Positions 1 through 7,638 of a DNA stretch of 64,000 nt are shown here, piece after piece. Each line of letters starts with the position of its first letter. Within the stretch, counting starts at the first letter, position 1. Source of the DNA: a virus; IMG/VR virus record IMGVR_UViG_3300034782_000062, positions 62,001 through 126,000 of that record. One strand, given 5' to 3'. The notes under the pieces were generated by a model. The model was not told the DNA's origin and searched no databases. It saw only the letters and a program-made list of their open reading frames with translations. The position numbers and the translations under genes are program-made.

Positions 1-257
1 TAGTCGCCCGATTCCCAGTCGTAGCGGTTCATGACCTCCATCATGTCGCCCTGAGCCAGAGACGTTTTCACTTGTGATTCCACAAAGGCACGCCTTCGAG
101 GTGGCTGAGCCGTCCTGGGGACGTCGTCTTGACCACCACTTTTTTTCTTCCGGCGCTTCTTGGCCGGTTTTGGCTTTGAAGTCGGCGTCTGTTCGACATC
201 TTCTTCATCGAGGAGATCGGGGTCTGTGCCCATTTCCTCTTCCGGTACTTCAGCCAT
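1..257 (-). CDS. Hypothetical protein, N-terminal part (runs off the left edge)
   Basis: Only the first 85 codons are in the window. The start ATG is at 257-255 and overlaps the stop of the upstream gene by 8 bases, the usual sign of translational coupling. The protein opens with an acidic stretch (EVPEEEMGTDPDLLDEED), followed by a lysine/arginine block (KKRRKKK). No domain is recognisable. It is the last visible gene of a minus-strand group that starts at 2011. The function is unknown. Confidence 0.6.
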   Translation of the reverse strand, partial: MAEVPEEEMGTDPDLLDEEDVEQTPTSKPKPAKKRRKKKSGGQDDVPRTAQPPRRRAFVESQVKTSLAQGDMMEVMNRYDWESGD

Positions 258-1164
258 TTTTCTTCTCCTCCCCTTGCTCAGCTACCTCCGCTGCAGGCGG
301 CTCTGGAGTGGGCTCAGGAGTGGGCTCGGGAGCTGCTTGCTCAACCGCTGCCTCTTCAGTTGGCGGCGGTTCGGGAGCTGATTCCTGTTGTGGCTCGGTC
401 TCGGGCGCCACAGAGGCTGCCTCGGGTGCCGGGCTCTCGACCAGAGGCGCCTCCTGAGACGGCGAAGTCTCGGGCTCTGGAGCAGCGGGGGCAGTGGATT
501 CCTCCGCCTCCGGAGCCGCCACCTCCGCTTTAGCAGCGTCGGCAGCCGCCGCTTGTTCCTCGGTCATTTGAGAGCGAGGTTCGAGCACCTCGGGAGTTTC
601 GACATCTTCTTCGTCTTCCTCTTCGTCCTCCTCTTCCTCTTCCTCCGAAAGAGTGATCTCCTGAATCCTGGCGATGAGCCCAGGCGCCCTGGCGATCATC
701 ATTTGCACCGAGTGGGCAACCTCTGGATTTCCCTTGGTGAGGTTGACCAGAAGGCCGAAGAGCTGGAGCGACTGACCGATGAACTCGATGAGCTGCTCAG
801 CGAACTCGGGGCTGATGCCCTCTCCGCCCGTGCCCTCGACCTCGTCCTCGATATTGCTGACTCGCTCGTGGAGGTCACCGGTATACCAGTTGGCCATCTG
901 AGCGAAGTCGACCAGGATGGGGTAGAGGTCGTTGATCAAGAACATCTTGAGCCGCGCCGGATTGGCCTGCGGCATCTGCTTGAGCGTCTGCATCCCCATC
1001 TGCAGCGCTTCGGAGATGCCGAGGAACTCTGTGTTGGGAATGCTCCCCGGATCTTGGACGTCGGCCACCTGTTCCTCGGCCTGGGGCTGCTCGGGAGCTG
1101 CCTGGGGCTGAGCTGATGCCTCGGTCGTTGAGTCTGCGGTCGGCTGTGCCTGGGCTTCACCCAT
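250..1164 (-). CDS. Hypothetical protein with acidic Pro/Glu/Ala-rich C-terminal half
   Basis: 304 residues. The middle part (about residues 45-170) looks folded and helical. Residues 175-300 are low complexity: an unbroken acidic run (EEEEEEDEEEDEED) followed by repeated Ala/Pro/Glu segments. The gene overlaps both neighbours by 8 bases (the downstream one at 250-257, the upstream one at 1157-1164), so the three are probably one transcription unit. Acidic tails like this can be DNA mimics or scaffolding linkers, but nothing here decides that. No family is recognised. Confidence 0.65.
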   Translation of the reverse strand: MGEAQAQPTADSTTEASAQPQAAPEQPQAEEQVADVQDPGSIPNTEFLGISEALQMGMQTLKQMPQANPARLKMFLINDLYPILVDFAQMANWYTGDLHERVSNIEDEVEGTGGEGISPEFAEQLIEFIGQSLQLFGLLVNLTKGNPEVAHSVQMMIARAPGLIARIQEITLSEEEEEEDEEEDEEDVETPEVLEPRSQMTEEQAAAADAAKAEVAAPEAEESTAPAAPEPETSPSQEAPLVESPAPEAASVAPETEPQQESAPEPPPTEEAAVEQAAPEPTPEPTPEPPAAEVAEQGEEKKNG

Positions 1165-2011
1165 TGTGATCCTCCTTCATGGATTCCATTGCTGCTTCGG
1201 TCTCTGCGAGCATTTCGCCCGCCGTCTTTCCTGTTTTTTCGACGCCTTCGTCGATTTCTCGCTCGGCCATAAGTTTTCTATAGCGAGCGATCGTTTGAAT
1301 GTTTTTCGCGGCGATCGCGGCGATCTGGGGGTTGTTTCCAAGAGGTCGCCAGCCGGTACAAGCCATTACCGGTCGTTCTCGCAGACTGTAAAGGCGACCA
1401 AGTCCTCCGAGGCGCAAACACCACCGGTGCGACTCCATATCTTCTTCGGTCGGCTTTCGAATGATCATTTCGATGAACGACTCGCAGGGACCAAAAGCGC
1501 AGATGCCGAGATTTACCTTCTGGTCAATCTCCAACTGACGTATCTCGGCAAGAACAAGAGAGTTTTGTACGCACGCTCTTCGGATTCTGTCCGGGTCTCC
1601 GTGACCGACCGGCTCGAACGCAGTGCAGCCCTTGATCTCGGCCTCGGTGAGGTCTGTCTGCTCGGCCCAGGTCCGTACTTTCCCACACCACCGTCCAATC
1701 TCGACATTCTGATCGGAGTCGGGCGCTGGCCCCTCAAATACGAGGCTGACGTTTTCTGTGTAGTGTCGACACTCTCCTAGACAGATGAAGTTCTCGATGT
1801 CTACGGCTGGTGGCGGATCGAGAATGCTCTGCTCGCCTTCCAGCTCTGGGAACATAACGAAGCCATCTGCATCGACGGCCATCGTAATTCCAGGAACAAA
1901 GGACTCAGCCTCCATATCGGCTCTTGCATCTGGGTCTCCAGCAGCTCTTTTGGGGTCGTCGCCAAAGATTCCTTCATCATCGTTTTCGTCGAACAGATAT
2001 CCGCCTGGCAT
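1157..2011 (-). CDS. Hypothetical cysteine-rich protein with a duplicated Cys motif
   Basis: 284 residues. The same cysteine pattern occurs twice: CLGECRHY ... WCGKV ... GCTAFEP near residues 77-135 and CAFGPCESF ... WCLRL ... ACTGWRP near residues 170-225. This suggests two copies of a small metal-binding domain. The ends are charged and probably unstructured. It is the first gene of the minus-strand group leaving the 2012-3324 control region, and one copy of the dispersed palindrome (2076-2090) lies upstream. No named family is recognised; a zinc or iron-sulfur site is inferred from the cysteines. Confidence 0.65.
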   Translation of the reverse strand: MPGGYLFDENDDEGIFGDDPKRAAGDPDARADMEAESFVPGITMAVDADGFVMFPELEGEQSILDPPPAVDIENFICLGECRHYTENVSLVFEGPAPDSDQNVEIGRWCGKVRTWAEQTDLTEAEIKGCTAFEPVGHGDPDRIRRACVQNSLVLAEIRQLEIDQKVNLGICAFGPCESFIEMIIRKPTEEDMESHRWCLRLGGLGRLYSLRERPVMACTGWRPLGNNPQIAAIAAKNIQTIARYRKLMAEREIDEGVEKTGKTAGEMLAETEAAMESMKEDHNG

Positions 2012-2075
2012 GACTCTGTTTTCTCCTCTGAAACATTGTTTTGTGGTATACGACTTTCGGCTTTGTGTGATTACT

Positions 2076-2090
2076 TCGTCTTCAGGACGA
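2076..2090 (-). repeat. Dispersed palindrome copy, variant loop
   Basis: Arms TCGTC/GACGA are separated by five bases (TTCAG on plus). It lies 65 bases upstream of the minus-strand gene starting at 2011, so the element also serves minus-strand genes. Confidence 0.5.
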
Positions 2091-2347
2091 TTAGCCCGAA
2101 AGTACGTCTTGGGGATGGATATGTCAAGCTGATCTCTAAAAACTTAATACTTCCCTATGGGTGTGGTCATGTACGTGACTACCACCATCCGTGTACCACC
2201 CCTGCAGCGGGTCGGGACCGGTGATCATCTCGGGCGATCTCAGGCCATTTTTTGGCCAGTGAGACGACCGAAACGGCCAGTGAAAGTGCCCGCTCGGGCC
2301 GCGCCGAGCCCCCCATGAGCCGTTTCGAGACCCGTTCACTGCGCGTT

Positions 2348-2427
2348 GGTCAGTGATTTTGGTCAGTGATCACTGAGCAAATTGGTTACTGAACCGCGAC
2401 TGAGCAAAGGTCAGTGAGGGTCAGTGA
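2348..2427. repeat. GGTCAGTGA iteron-like cluster
   Basis: Four exact GGTCAGTGA units (2348-2356, 2361-2369, 2409-2417, 2419-2427) plus a near copy GGTTACTGA (2384-2392). The second unit runs into its own inverted copy, giving the palindrome TCAGTGATCACTGA. Related GGCCAGTGA words occur slightly upstream. Spacing is irregular, so operator sites for a repressor are as likely as replication iterons. Confidence 0.6.
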
Positions 2428-2445
2428 CCGCTTCGCCAGGTTCGA

Positions 2446-2465
2446 GCCCGGTCCTGGGGACGGGC
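2446..2465 (-). repeat. Dispersed palindrome copy on the minus strand
   Basis: Read on the minus strand: GCCC-GTCC-CCA-GGAC-(C)-GGGC. The CCA core matches the family on that strand and the stem is extended by four G-C pairs. It is about 430 bases from the nearest start codon, unlike most copies. Confidence 0.45.
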
Positions 2466-3070
2466 GCCGTGGGCTCCCGTGCGCTGACCGTGCGTTCTCC
2501 CCCGGCTTCCCCAGGGTTCCCCCAGGGCTCCCCTACGGGGAGCCCTGGTGTGCCGTGGGCCAACCCGCGTGATTTCGAGCACTTAGGCGTCTGCGCCCTG
2601 GGAGCTGACCGGGATAGGATGGCACGGGGCTTGCATTGGGCGCGGGCATCGGTGGGCGATTCCCGGCGATCGTGGTACACTCCCCGTGGCCGGGTGTGAT
2701 ATGCCCCGTAGGTGCCCGTAATCATTGGCGAAAAAAAATATCAAAAAAAGGGGTTGCAAACCGTTCAAACGGGCGTAGAATCATCATACCCCCTCTCGTA
2801 TGCGGGGGGGCGGGGGCCACGCCCCCAGGGTCATTGACAACCAAGCGGGCCACGGCGGAGCAAGCTAGGGCTCCCCTCGCCCGTCCCTCGCCCCTGGCAC
2901 CGAGAGGTGCTAGCCCCCGTCTGCGCGGGGGTTTCCCACGGCTCCCGTCGTGGCCTGGTGGTTCCGCCACCAGAGGGGCGCGGAGACGTCCCCCTCGCGG
3001 GCGCGACGTTGCACACTACCTCAACCATCCCAACTAGCGCGCAGTCTGTCACAGTGGCGCTAGCGCTCCC

Positions 3071-3093
3071 TCAGTCATCCCCAGGATGATTGA
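3071..3093 (+). repeat. Dispersed palindrome copy with extended stem
   Basis: Inner arms TCATCC/GGATGA surround CCA. The outer TCAG/TTGA adds four more pairs including one G-T. The C-to-T change in the left arm is matched by the G-A partner in the right arm, so pairing is kept. Confidence 0.6.
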
Positions 3094-3219
3094 AAGCGCT
3101 GGTCCGTATGGTCGGCGTAGCTTGCGCGTTGCGTCGTGTACTCTGGATTAGGGTGCACCGTTGCGCGATCTGGCTTAGTCCCTGACAGAACAACGTTAGC
3201 ATTGTCCCCTTCCCCCTGG

Positions 3220-3293
3220 GCACGCTCGAAAGGGCGTGCTCAGGTTTGGAGCCTCGAAGCGAAACAGCGTTTCGAGGTTGCAAACCTGAGCAC
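3220..3293 (+). promoter_or_regulatory. Nested 5' leader hairpins before the DUF2997 gene
   Basis: A perfect 13-bp stem (3236-3248 with 3281-3293) encloses a 7-bp inner stem (CCTCGAA/TTCGAGG). A second hairpin (GCACGC 3220-3225 with GCGTGC 3234-3239) shares bases 3236-3239 with the large stem, so the two cannot form together. Mutually exclusive stems directly upstream of a ribosome binding site (AGGAGGGAC, 3311-3319) are what an attenuator or translational switch looks like. No known riboswitch class is recognised. Confidence 0.5.
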
Positions 3294-3324
3294 ACCGCTC
3301 AGTGCAGGACAGGAGGGACAAAGC

Positions 3325-3543
3325 ATGGCACATACCGTCAAACTGACTGTGAAGCCAATGGGTAAGATCGAAAGCAAGGTCGAGGGCATCAAAGGCCCAT
3401 CTTGCGGCGAGAAAACCCGCTGGCTTGATTCTCTTGGGCGCATCGTGGTGCATGAGGACACCGACGAGTATCACGAGCATTGCGAGACCGAAACCGAGAC
3501 CGAAACCGTCGCGGCGGGGTGGGGTGATTCAAGTGACTGGTGA
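3325..3543 (+). CDS. DUF2997-like small protein
   Basis: 72 residues, with the ATG chosen behind the strong ribosome site AGGAGGGACAAAGC. The core (VKLTVKPMGKIE ... VEGIKGPSCGEKTRWLD ... DTDEYHEH) fits the DUF2997 pattern of a short beta strand, a G-K-G-P-S-C turn and a C-terminal acidic E-Y motif. The end is a TETETET repeat. The family has no established biochemical role, but it is often found beside DUF1257 and a Ycf46-like AAA ATPase, exactly as here, so the three probably work together. Confidence 0.7.
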   Translation: MAHTVKLTVKPMGKIESKVEGIKGPSCGEKTRWLDSLGRIVVHEDTDEYHEHCETETETETVAAGWGDSSDW

Positions 3544-3739
3544 AAAAGATCGTCCCCAGGACGAAGGACAAGGTCTCGCCTTTGGCGCACCAGTCGAGTC
3601 GAACGGCACGACACAAGCCAGCATGACCGCTCATATCGTGATCATGCCTGGTGGCGTCATGCTGATTGACGAAGCGCTCAACCTCGACATTGGAAAGCCC
3701 GTTAGCGGGCCGATCCACTGCAACAACGGAAGGGATTAG
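3521..3739 (+). CDS. Small hypothetical protein in the DUF2997-DUF1257 gap
   Basis: 72 residues if read from the GTG at 3521; GTG 3530 and ATG 3623 are alternatives. It overlaps the end of the DUF2997 gene and stops three bases before the DUF1257 start. The last 38 residues (MTAHIVIMPGGVMLIDEALN ...) look like a genuine folded peptide. The earlier part spans a copy of the dispersed palindrome (3550-3564). If that palindrome is a leader element, the true start would be the ATG at 3623, giving a 38-residue protein. Confidence 0.45.
   Translation, partial: GVIQVTGEKDRPQDEGQGLAFGAPVESNGTTQASMTAHIVIMPGGVMLIDEALNLDIGKPVSGPIHCNNGRD
3550..3564 (+). repeat. Dispersed palindrome copy, perfect
   Basis: TCGTCC-CCA-GGACGA, an exact 6-bp inverted repeat just after the DUF2997 stop and 59 bases before the ATG at 3623. 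Confidence 0.65.
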
Positions 3740-3742
3740 GTC

Positions 3743-4255
3743 ATGAGCAAGTTTCGCGTTCACAAGTCTGTCGTGCAGTCAACCGACGCTATCATCGAGG
3801 CGTTGATTGACCGCATTGTTCAATTCAACTGTCGCCACGTCCCCGCTGACAAGCTCGAAGAGGAGATCGCCAAGTGGACCGAAAAGGCAACCAAGCTCGT
3901 TGCCGAAAAGGTCCAGGTCTGCCTCGATGAGCCGGTCAACCTCTACGGATACCAGGGCGACCGTCGCGACGAGGTTGCTCACGTTCGCATCCCCGCAGAC
4001 GTGGTCAACAAACATCTCGGCGGGGGGCTGTCGAATGACGCCGGTTTTCGCAAGAGTGCCGACGGTTTCGAGGCGATCATCAGCGATTACGACAAGGGCA
4101 AGTGGTGGAACAACCAAGAGGGTCGTTTCTGGCAGGTCGCCGCTGCGAAAGAGGCCGAAGATCTCGCATGGCTCCAACCCAACGTGATCGGCGTCGAGCG
4201 CGTAGAGAATGAAGAGACGGGCTTTATTGAGATTCTCTGCACCGTTCAAGACTAG
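3743..4255 (+). CDS. DUF1257 / Ycf35-like protein
   Basis: 170 residues. The start MSKFRVHKSVVQSTDAIIEA, the central LYGYQGDRR and the late W-N-N-Q-E-G-R-F-W segment fit DUF1257, the family that includes the chloroplast and cyanobacterial Ycf35. Its biochemical role is not established. It sits three bases after the preceding small gene and about 115 bases before a Ycf46-like ATPase, the same trio seen elsewhere for these families. The assignment to DUF1257 rests on pattern recall, not on a search. Confidence 0.65.
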   Translation: MSKFRVHKSVVQSTDAIIEALIDRIVQFNCRHVPADKLEEEIAKWTEKATKLVAEKVQVCLDEPVNLYGYQGDRRDEVAHVRIPADVVNKHLGGGLSNDAGFRKSADGFEAIISDYDKGKWWNNQEGRFWQVAAAKEAEDLAWLQPNVIGVERVENEETGFIEILCTVQD

Positions 4256-4371
4256 CCTATTGCTTCACAATCAAATCGTCATGAGTCGCCGCAAGGCGGC
4301 TCAACAGTGCGTCAAAGTCTGCACGATTTTGGCGTACTGTTGAGTCACTTTCTGGCTCAAATGGAGGGACA

Positions 4372-6078
4372 ATGGCAGCTAACAAAAAGAATGGTAAGAA
4401 CATGCTTGCGCGTGTGCAGACCATCATCTCGGCGCGGGTTCCCGTGATCTGGTTTCTCACCGGTGAGGAGCAACGAGCCGAAAGTGGACTGGCAAATCTC
4501 GCGAAAAACATGGACTTCAAGGGGCACAAGGGAATCTGCGCTATCTGGTCTCTGACCAGTGGCCTGGACGGCAAGCCTGGTTGGACGCACGCTGATGGTT
4601 GGCTCGAAGAGCGAATCAACGGCAAGGCAGTCAACACGCCGATCCCCGACAATTTCGCTCCAAACGCTCAAATGGCTTCGAGCCCTCACGGGGCGATTCT
4701 CCAGGCTAAGAAATTTGCCCTGGAGAACAAAACGCAACCCATGATCCTCGTGGTCAGGGACGCTCACATGTTCATGGGTTCCGACCCGTGGCGGCGAGCG
4801 TTGAAGGACTGCGCCCGTGAGTTGCGCAACACGCTCACCACGGTTGTCCTGGTCTCGGTCTCCGACCAGATCAAGGATGACTTGCGGCGACACATTGCGC
4901 TGGTCAAGCCGGGATTGCCGAGTGTCGAGGTGTTGACTTCAAACGCCAAAAACGCTCTTGCAAAGCTCGGTGCAAAAGGCGTTCACCCCCGCGACTGTGC
5001 TCTCGCTTTACGAGGGTTAGGCGTGGGTCAAGCGACCGACTTGATCAAGCTCGACTTTGTCGAGCATGGCGACGTCGATCCAGAGCGTCTTAGTCGACTG
5101 AAGGCCGAAGAGCTTGCATCGGTCCACGGTGTGAGCTTCGAGGGTGAGGCCCATCAAATGGGCCAGGTCGGCGGGCTCGACCACTACAAGCGATGGCTCA
5201 ACAAGCGAACCCACGCCTTCACTCAAGCGGCGAGGGAGCGCGGTATCGATGAGCCCAAGGGTTGCGTTTTCGTCGGTGTGCCAGGGGGTGGAAAGACCCT
5301 CACGGCACGCGCCACGGCGGCAACGCTCAAACAGCCCTTGATCGTTCTCAACCTCAGCGAGTGTGAGGGCGGAATCGTTGGCGAGACTGCGACCAGAATG
5401 GCCGAAGCCTTGCGGACGGTCGATGCACTCGCCCCCTGCACCGTGCTGATCGATGAAATCGAGAAAGCGCTTGGCAGTGGCGGCGAGAATGACGGCGGGA
5501 GCAAGCGAACGCTGGTCCGCTTGCTCTTGATATGGCTCCAGGAGCGTCAATCTCAGGTGTTCACCTGCATCACCTCGAACGATATCAGCGGGCTCCCGCC
5601 CGAGCTGACTCGCAAGGGGCGCGTGGACGAAATCTGGTTTGTCGATCTGCCCAACCAGGCCGACCGCGAAACCATCCTCAACATTCACCTCAACAAGCGG
5701 AGTGAGCGCAAGCTCCCCGCGAAGTCGGTCAAGTCGATCGCTGGCAAGCTCGCCGGTTTCACGGGCAGTGAAATCGAGGAGTCGGTCAAAGAGGCAATCT
5801 TGACTGCGTGGGCTCGATACTGTGAGGGCGAGTCGAAAGACGACACTGTCACAACCGACGACGTCGTCGAGGCGGCGAAAGACATCGTTCCCATGAGCGT
5901 CACCTATGAGGCCAAGCTCGCCGCTCTTCGGGACTGGGCCAAGGGGCGCGCACGCCGCGCCAGCGACCCGGACCCCGATCAGGTCGAGAGCACGCCTGTT
6001 CGTCCCCAGGACGAAGGCGAAGCCCCCGCGCCCGGTACACCGATTTTCAATCGTGAAGCCCTGACCGACCCCTGGTGA
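4372..6078 (+). CDS. Ycf46-like AAA+ ATPase
   Basis: 568 residues. Start ATG behind GGAGGGACA. The N-terminal 240 residues resemble the Ycf46 regulatory part (VPVIWFLTGEEQRAES ... ICAIWSLTSGL). The AAA+ core follows: Walker A GVPGGGKT near residue 302, Walker B VLIDEIEKA near 357, sensor 1 in TSND near 403, and an arginine-finger segment RKGRVDEIWF near 417. A small helical lid domain ends near residue 500 and a charged tail follows. AAA+ proteins of this kind remodel protein complexes using ATP. The substrate is unknown; the neighbouring DUF1257 and DUF2997 proteins are the likely partners. One palindrome copy (6001-6016) lies inside the 3' coding part. Confidence 0.8.
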   Translation: MAANKKNGKNMLARVQTIISARVPVIWFLTGEEQRAESGLANLAKNMDFKGHKGICAIWSLTSGLDGKPGWTHADGWLEERINGKAVNTPIPDNFAPNAQMASSPHGAILQAKKFALENKTQPMILVVRDAHMFMGSDPWRRALKDCARELRNTLTTVVLVSVSDQIKDDLRRHIALVKPGLPSVEVLTSNAKNALAKLGAKGVHPRDCALALRGLGVGQATDLIKLDFVEHGDVDPERLSRLKAEELASVHGVSFEGEAHQMGQVGGLDHYKRWLNKRTHAFTQAARERGIDEPKGCVFVGVPGGGKTLTARATAATLKQPLIVLNLSECEGGIVGETATRMAEALRTVDALAPCTVLIDEIEKALGSGGENDGGSKRTLVRLLLIWLQERQSQVFTCITSNDISGLPPELTRKGRVDEIWFVDLPNQADRETILNIHLNKRSERKLPAKSVKSIAGKLAGFTGSEIEESVKEAILTAWARYCEGESKDDTVTTDDVVEAAKDIVPMSVTYEAKLAALRDWAKGRARRASDPDPDQVESTPVRPQDEGEAPAPGTPIFNREALTDPW

Positions 6079-6108
6079 GACCGCGCAAGCGTCTTCATTC
6101 TACAACGC

Positions 6109-6133
6109 ATCGATCGTCCCCAGGACGGTCGAT
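6109..6133 (+). repeat. Dispersed palindrome copy with long stem
   Basis: ATCGA-T-CGTCC around CCA pairs with GGACG-G-TCGAT: two perfect 5-bp blocks separated by one mismatch. It lies just after the AAA gene and immediately before tRNA-like element A. Confidence 0.6.
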
Positions 6134-6135
6134 CC

Positions 6136-6203
6136 TCTCCGGCAAATGTGGTTCAATCGTCCCCAGGATGATTGAGCGGGTTCGACCCCCGCGTCGGAGA
6201 CCG
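6136..6203 (+). ncRNA. tRNA-like element A (no D arm)
   Basis: An 8-bp closing stem (TCTCCGGC 6136-6143 with GTCGGAGA 6193-6200, one G-T pair) directly abuts a canonical T arm (GCGGG-TTCGACC-CCCGC, 6176-6192). Where D and anticodon arms would be there is a 9-base linker and one long hairpin (6153-6175) made of a palindrome copy with a CCA loop. The bases after the closing stem are CC. The T-loop and acceptor geometry are tRNA-like, but no 7-base anticodon loop exists, so this is not a decoding tRNA. It lies 45 bases before the next start codon. Confidence 0.55.
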
Positions 6204-6247
6204 GGAAACAACAGCCGGCAATGTATCAAGCCGGCAGGAGGGACAAC

Positions 6248-7261
6248 ATGGCTAACGAGACAAACGGAACCGAGACCACCGAGGAGACCACCGAGGAGAC
6301 CACCGAGAGCACCCCCGAGATCGTTCATGTGATCGATCCCGAGTCTCTCGTCATCAAGTCGATTCTCCCCGGCATTCTCGTCAACCTGACCTGTCATATG
6401 CGGGGTGGGCGCGAGACGAAACGGGAGGACATCAAGGTCCGCAAGGGCAAGGGTGGTAAGAAAACCGAGACCTGGAAAGCAGTCCGCGTCATTTACGACG
6501 AGGACGAGCTAAAGCGGGCAGACAAAGAGCGGGCCAAGGTGCATCGTGACGTCAAAAAGCTCGGCTGCGAAACCGCCGTGGGGCTGATCGTCGCGGCACA
6601 CCGCAAGCAAGAGCTTGCGCAGACCCTCTCCGCTTGCCACAACCGGGTCAAGGCGTTCAACAAGACCGCTCAAACCATGGACCTCGTCTTTCGCTATGGT
6701 CTGTACAGTGTCGAGGGCAACAACAGCGGCACTATCGCGGCTGTCACCGAGCAGCTCGGCGACATCTTGGAGCGCGTCAATGGCGCAGTCCAGGCCGACG
6801 AGCAAGCGATCTTGGAGAACGCCCGCGCCAACCAGCTCGGCGACTTCAAGACCGCGAAAGAGGTCATGAAGGCCCCCCGCGAGCAGCGGATCGCCATCAT
6901 CGCCAAGATTCGGGCGGACCTCGCCCGCAAGGCGATCGCCGAAGCCAAGTCATTCTCCACTCTGCTCCCCGAAGAGGCCGGGCTCGCCGTGACCGACATG
7001 GTCGCTTCGATCCGCAAGTCGGCGACGGCTTGGGTCAAGGCGAGCAAGGAATCCGACGAAGAGTATGAGGCCGCGCTCAACACCGTGGACTCCGACATGA
7101 TCAGCGATATGCAGGCCGCGCTCGTCCAGGCGGCGGCACTCGCGGACCAGTCCGCCGAAGCCGAAACCGAAGCGATCGCCGACCAGGGCGACCTCTTCGG
7201 CGACGGCGAGGTGGAGGAGGAGATCGCGGGCGACGGCGACGACATGGTCGGCGCGATCTAG
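6248..7261 (+). CDS. Hypothetical protein downstream of the AAA module
   Basis: 337 residues. The ATG at 6248 is chosen because it follows GGAGGGACAAC; an in-frame ATG at 6221 has no ribosome site. The N-terminus has a Thr/Glu repeat (ETTEETTEETTES). Residues 35-290 are charged and mostly helical, with no cysteine pair or Walker motif. The C-terminus is acidic. It closes the AAA/DUF1257 unit and is followed by a terminator at 7426-7465. No family is recognised, although the position suggests it serves the same process. Confidence 0.65.
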   Translation: MANETNGTETTEETTEETTESTPEIVHVIDPESLVIKSILPGILVNLTCHMRGGRETKREDIKVRKGKGGKKTETWKAVRVIYDEDELKRADKERAKVHRDVKKLGCETAVGLIVAAHRKQELAQTLSACHNRVKAFNKTAQTMDLVFRYGLYSVEGNNSGTIAAVTEQLGDILERVNGAVQADEQAILENARANQLGDFKTAKEVMKAPREQRIAIIAKIRADLARKAIAEAKSFSTLLPEEAGLAVTDMVASIRKSATAWVKASKESDEEYEAALNTVDSDMISDMQAALVQAAALADQSAEAETEAIADQGDLFGDGEVEEEIAGDGDDMVGAI

Positions 7262-7295
7262 CTCGGTTCCGAAACATCGTTACCAACCCGAAACC

Positions 7296-7324
7296 GGCTC
7301 AATCGTCCCCAGGACGGTCGAGCC
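7296..7324 (+). repeat. Dispersed palindrome copy with 13-bp stem
   Basis: GGCTCAATCGTCC pairs with GGACGGTCGAGCC around CCA, with one A-C mismatch and one T-G pair. It sits immediately before tRNA-like element B, as the copy at 6109 sits before element A. Confidence 0.6.
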
Positions 7325-7326
7325 GC

Positions 7327-7393
7327 GCACGGCAAAGCAAGGATCGAACGTCCCCAGGACGGTCGAGCGGGTTCGACTCCCGCGCCGTGCCCC
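7327..7393 (+). ncRNA. tRNA-like element B (no D arm)
   Basis: A perfect 7-bp closing stem (GCACGGC 7327-7333 with GCCGTGC 7384-7390) abuts a perfect T arm (GCGGG-TTCGACT-CCCGC, 7367-7383). The rest is a linker and one palindrome-type hairpin (7344-7366), as in element A. The stem sequence differs completely from element A while the T arm is nearly identical, so structure and T loop are what is conserved. The 3' flank is CCC. No anticodon arm is present. Confidence 0.55.
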
Positions 7394-7425
7394 AAATCAT
7401 CCCCAGGACGAAGCGAACGGGACGC

Positions 7426-7465
7426 AAAAAGCGCGAGGCTGGCTCGACCGGCCCGCGCTTTTTTT
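7426..7465 (+). terminator. Rho-independent terminator
   Basis: An A-run, then GCGCG, an inner stem GGCTGG/CCGGCC, CGCGC and a run of seven T. It ends the transcript that carries the AAA/DUF1257 module. Confidence 0.85.
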
Positions 7466-7638
7466 GCCGCTTCACTGAGCATTTCGAGGCGCGGTCTGCG
7501 CCTCACTAGCCTTTTTTTGCGATTCACTAACCATTTCGTTTCTCGGTGGCCCGATTGGGCTCCTCGGCTTGGGACCGTCCCTCCCTCACGGTTGGGGGGT
7601 CCAATCGAGTCACTGAGCAGCGAGAGAGGAGGGACAAC

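Larger units (their letters stand above)
2012..3324. other. Gene-free divergent control region (origin or promoter candidate)
   Basis: About 1.3 kb with no convincing gene, lying between a minus-strand and a plus-strand gene group. It contains a cluster of GGTCAGTGA-like repeats (2348-2427), a perfect 14-base palindrome TCAGTGATCACTGA (2363-2376), two copies of the dispersed palindrome (2446-2465 in minus orientation; 3071-3093 in plus orientation), G/C-run hairpins near 2790-2830 and a nested hairpin at 3220-3293. Divergent transcription plus short direct repeats is typical of a replication origin or a master regulatory region. Which of these it is cannot be told from sequence alone. No good sigma70 promoter was found by eye. 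Confidence 0.55.

Noticed and set aside
388-1116. Plus-strand open frame over the acidic protein gene
   Set aside because: It is a shadow of the minus-strand gene; its Leu/Arg-rich product has no ribosome site.
2424-2470. tRNA 3' end or attachment site at GGTTCGAGCCC
   Set aside because: The flanking bases do not form a T stem or acceptor stem, and no integrase is nearby. The sequence is better explained by a minus-strand palindrome copy.
6001-6016. Palindrome copies inside coding sequence (6001, 24463, 30250, 31573, 39888, 47931, 48903) as regulatory elements
   Set aside because: They encode in-frame PQDE/PEDD or similar peptides and have no fixed relation to a start codon, so chance or coding constraint cannot be excluded.
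6136-6203. Functional tRNA gene at the T-arm motif (also 7327 and 17994)
   Set aside because: No D arm and no 7-base anticodon loop; only the acceptor-like stem and T arm are present.
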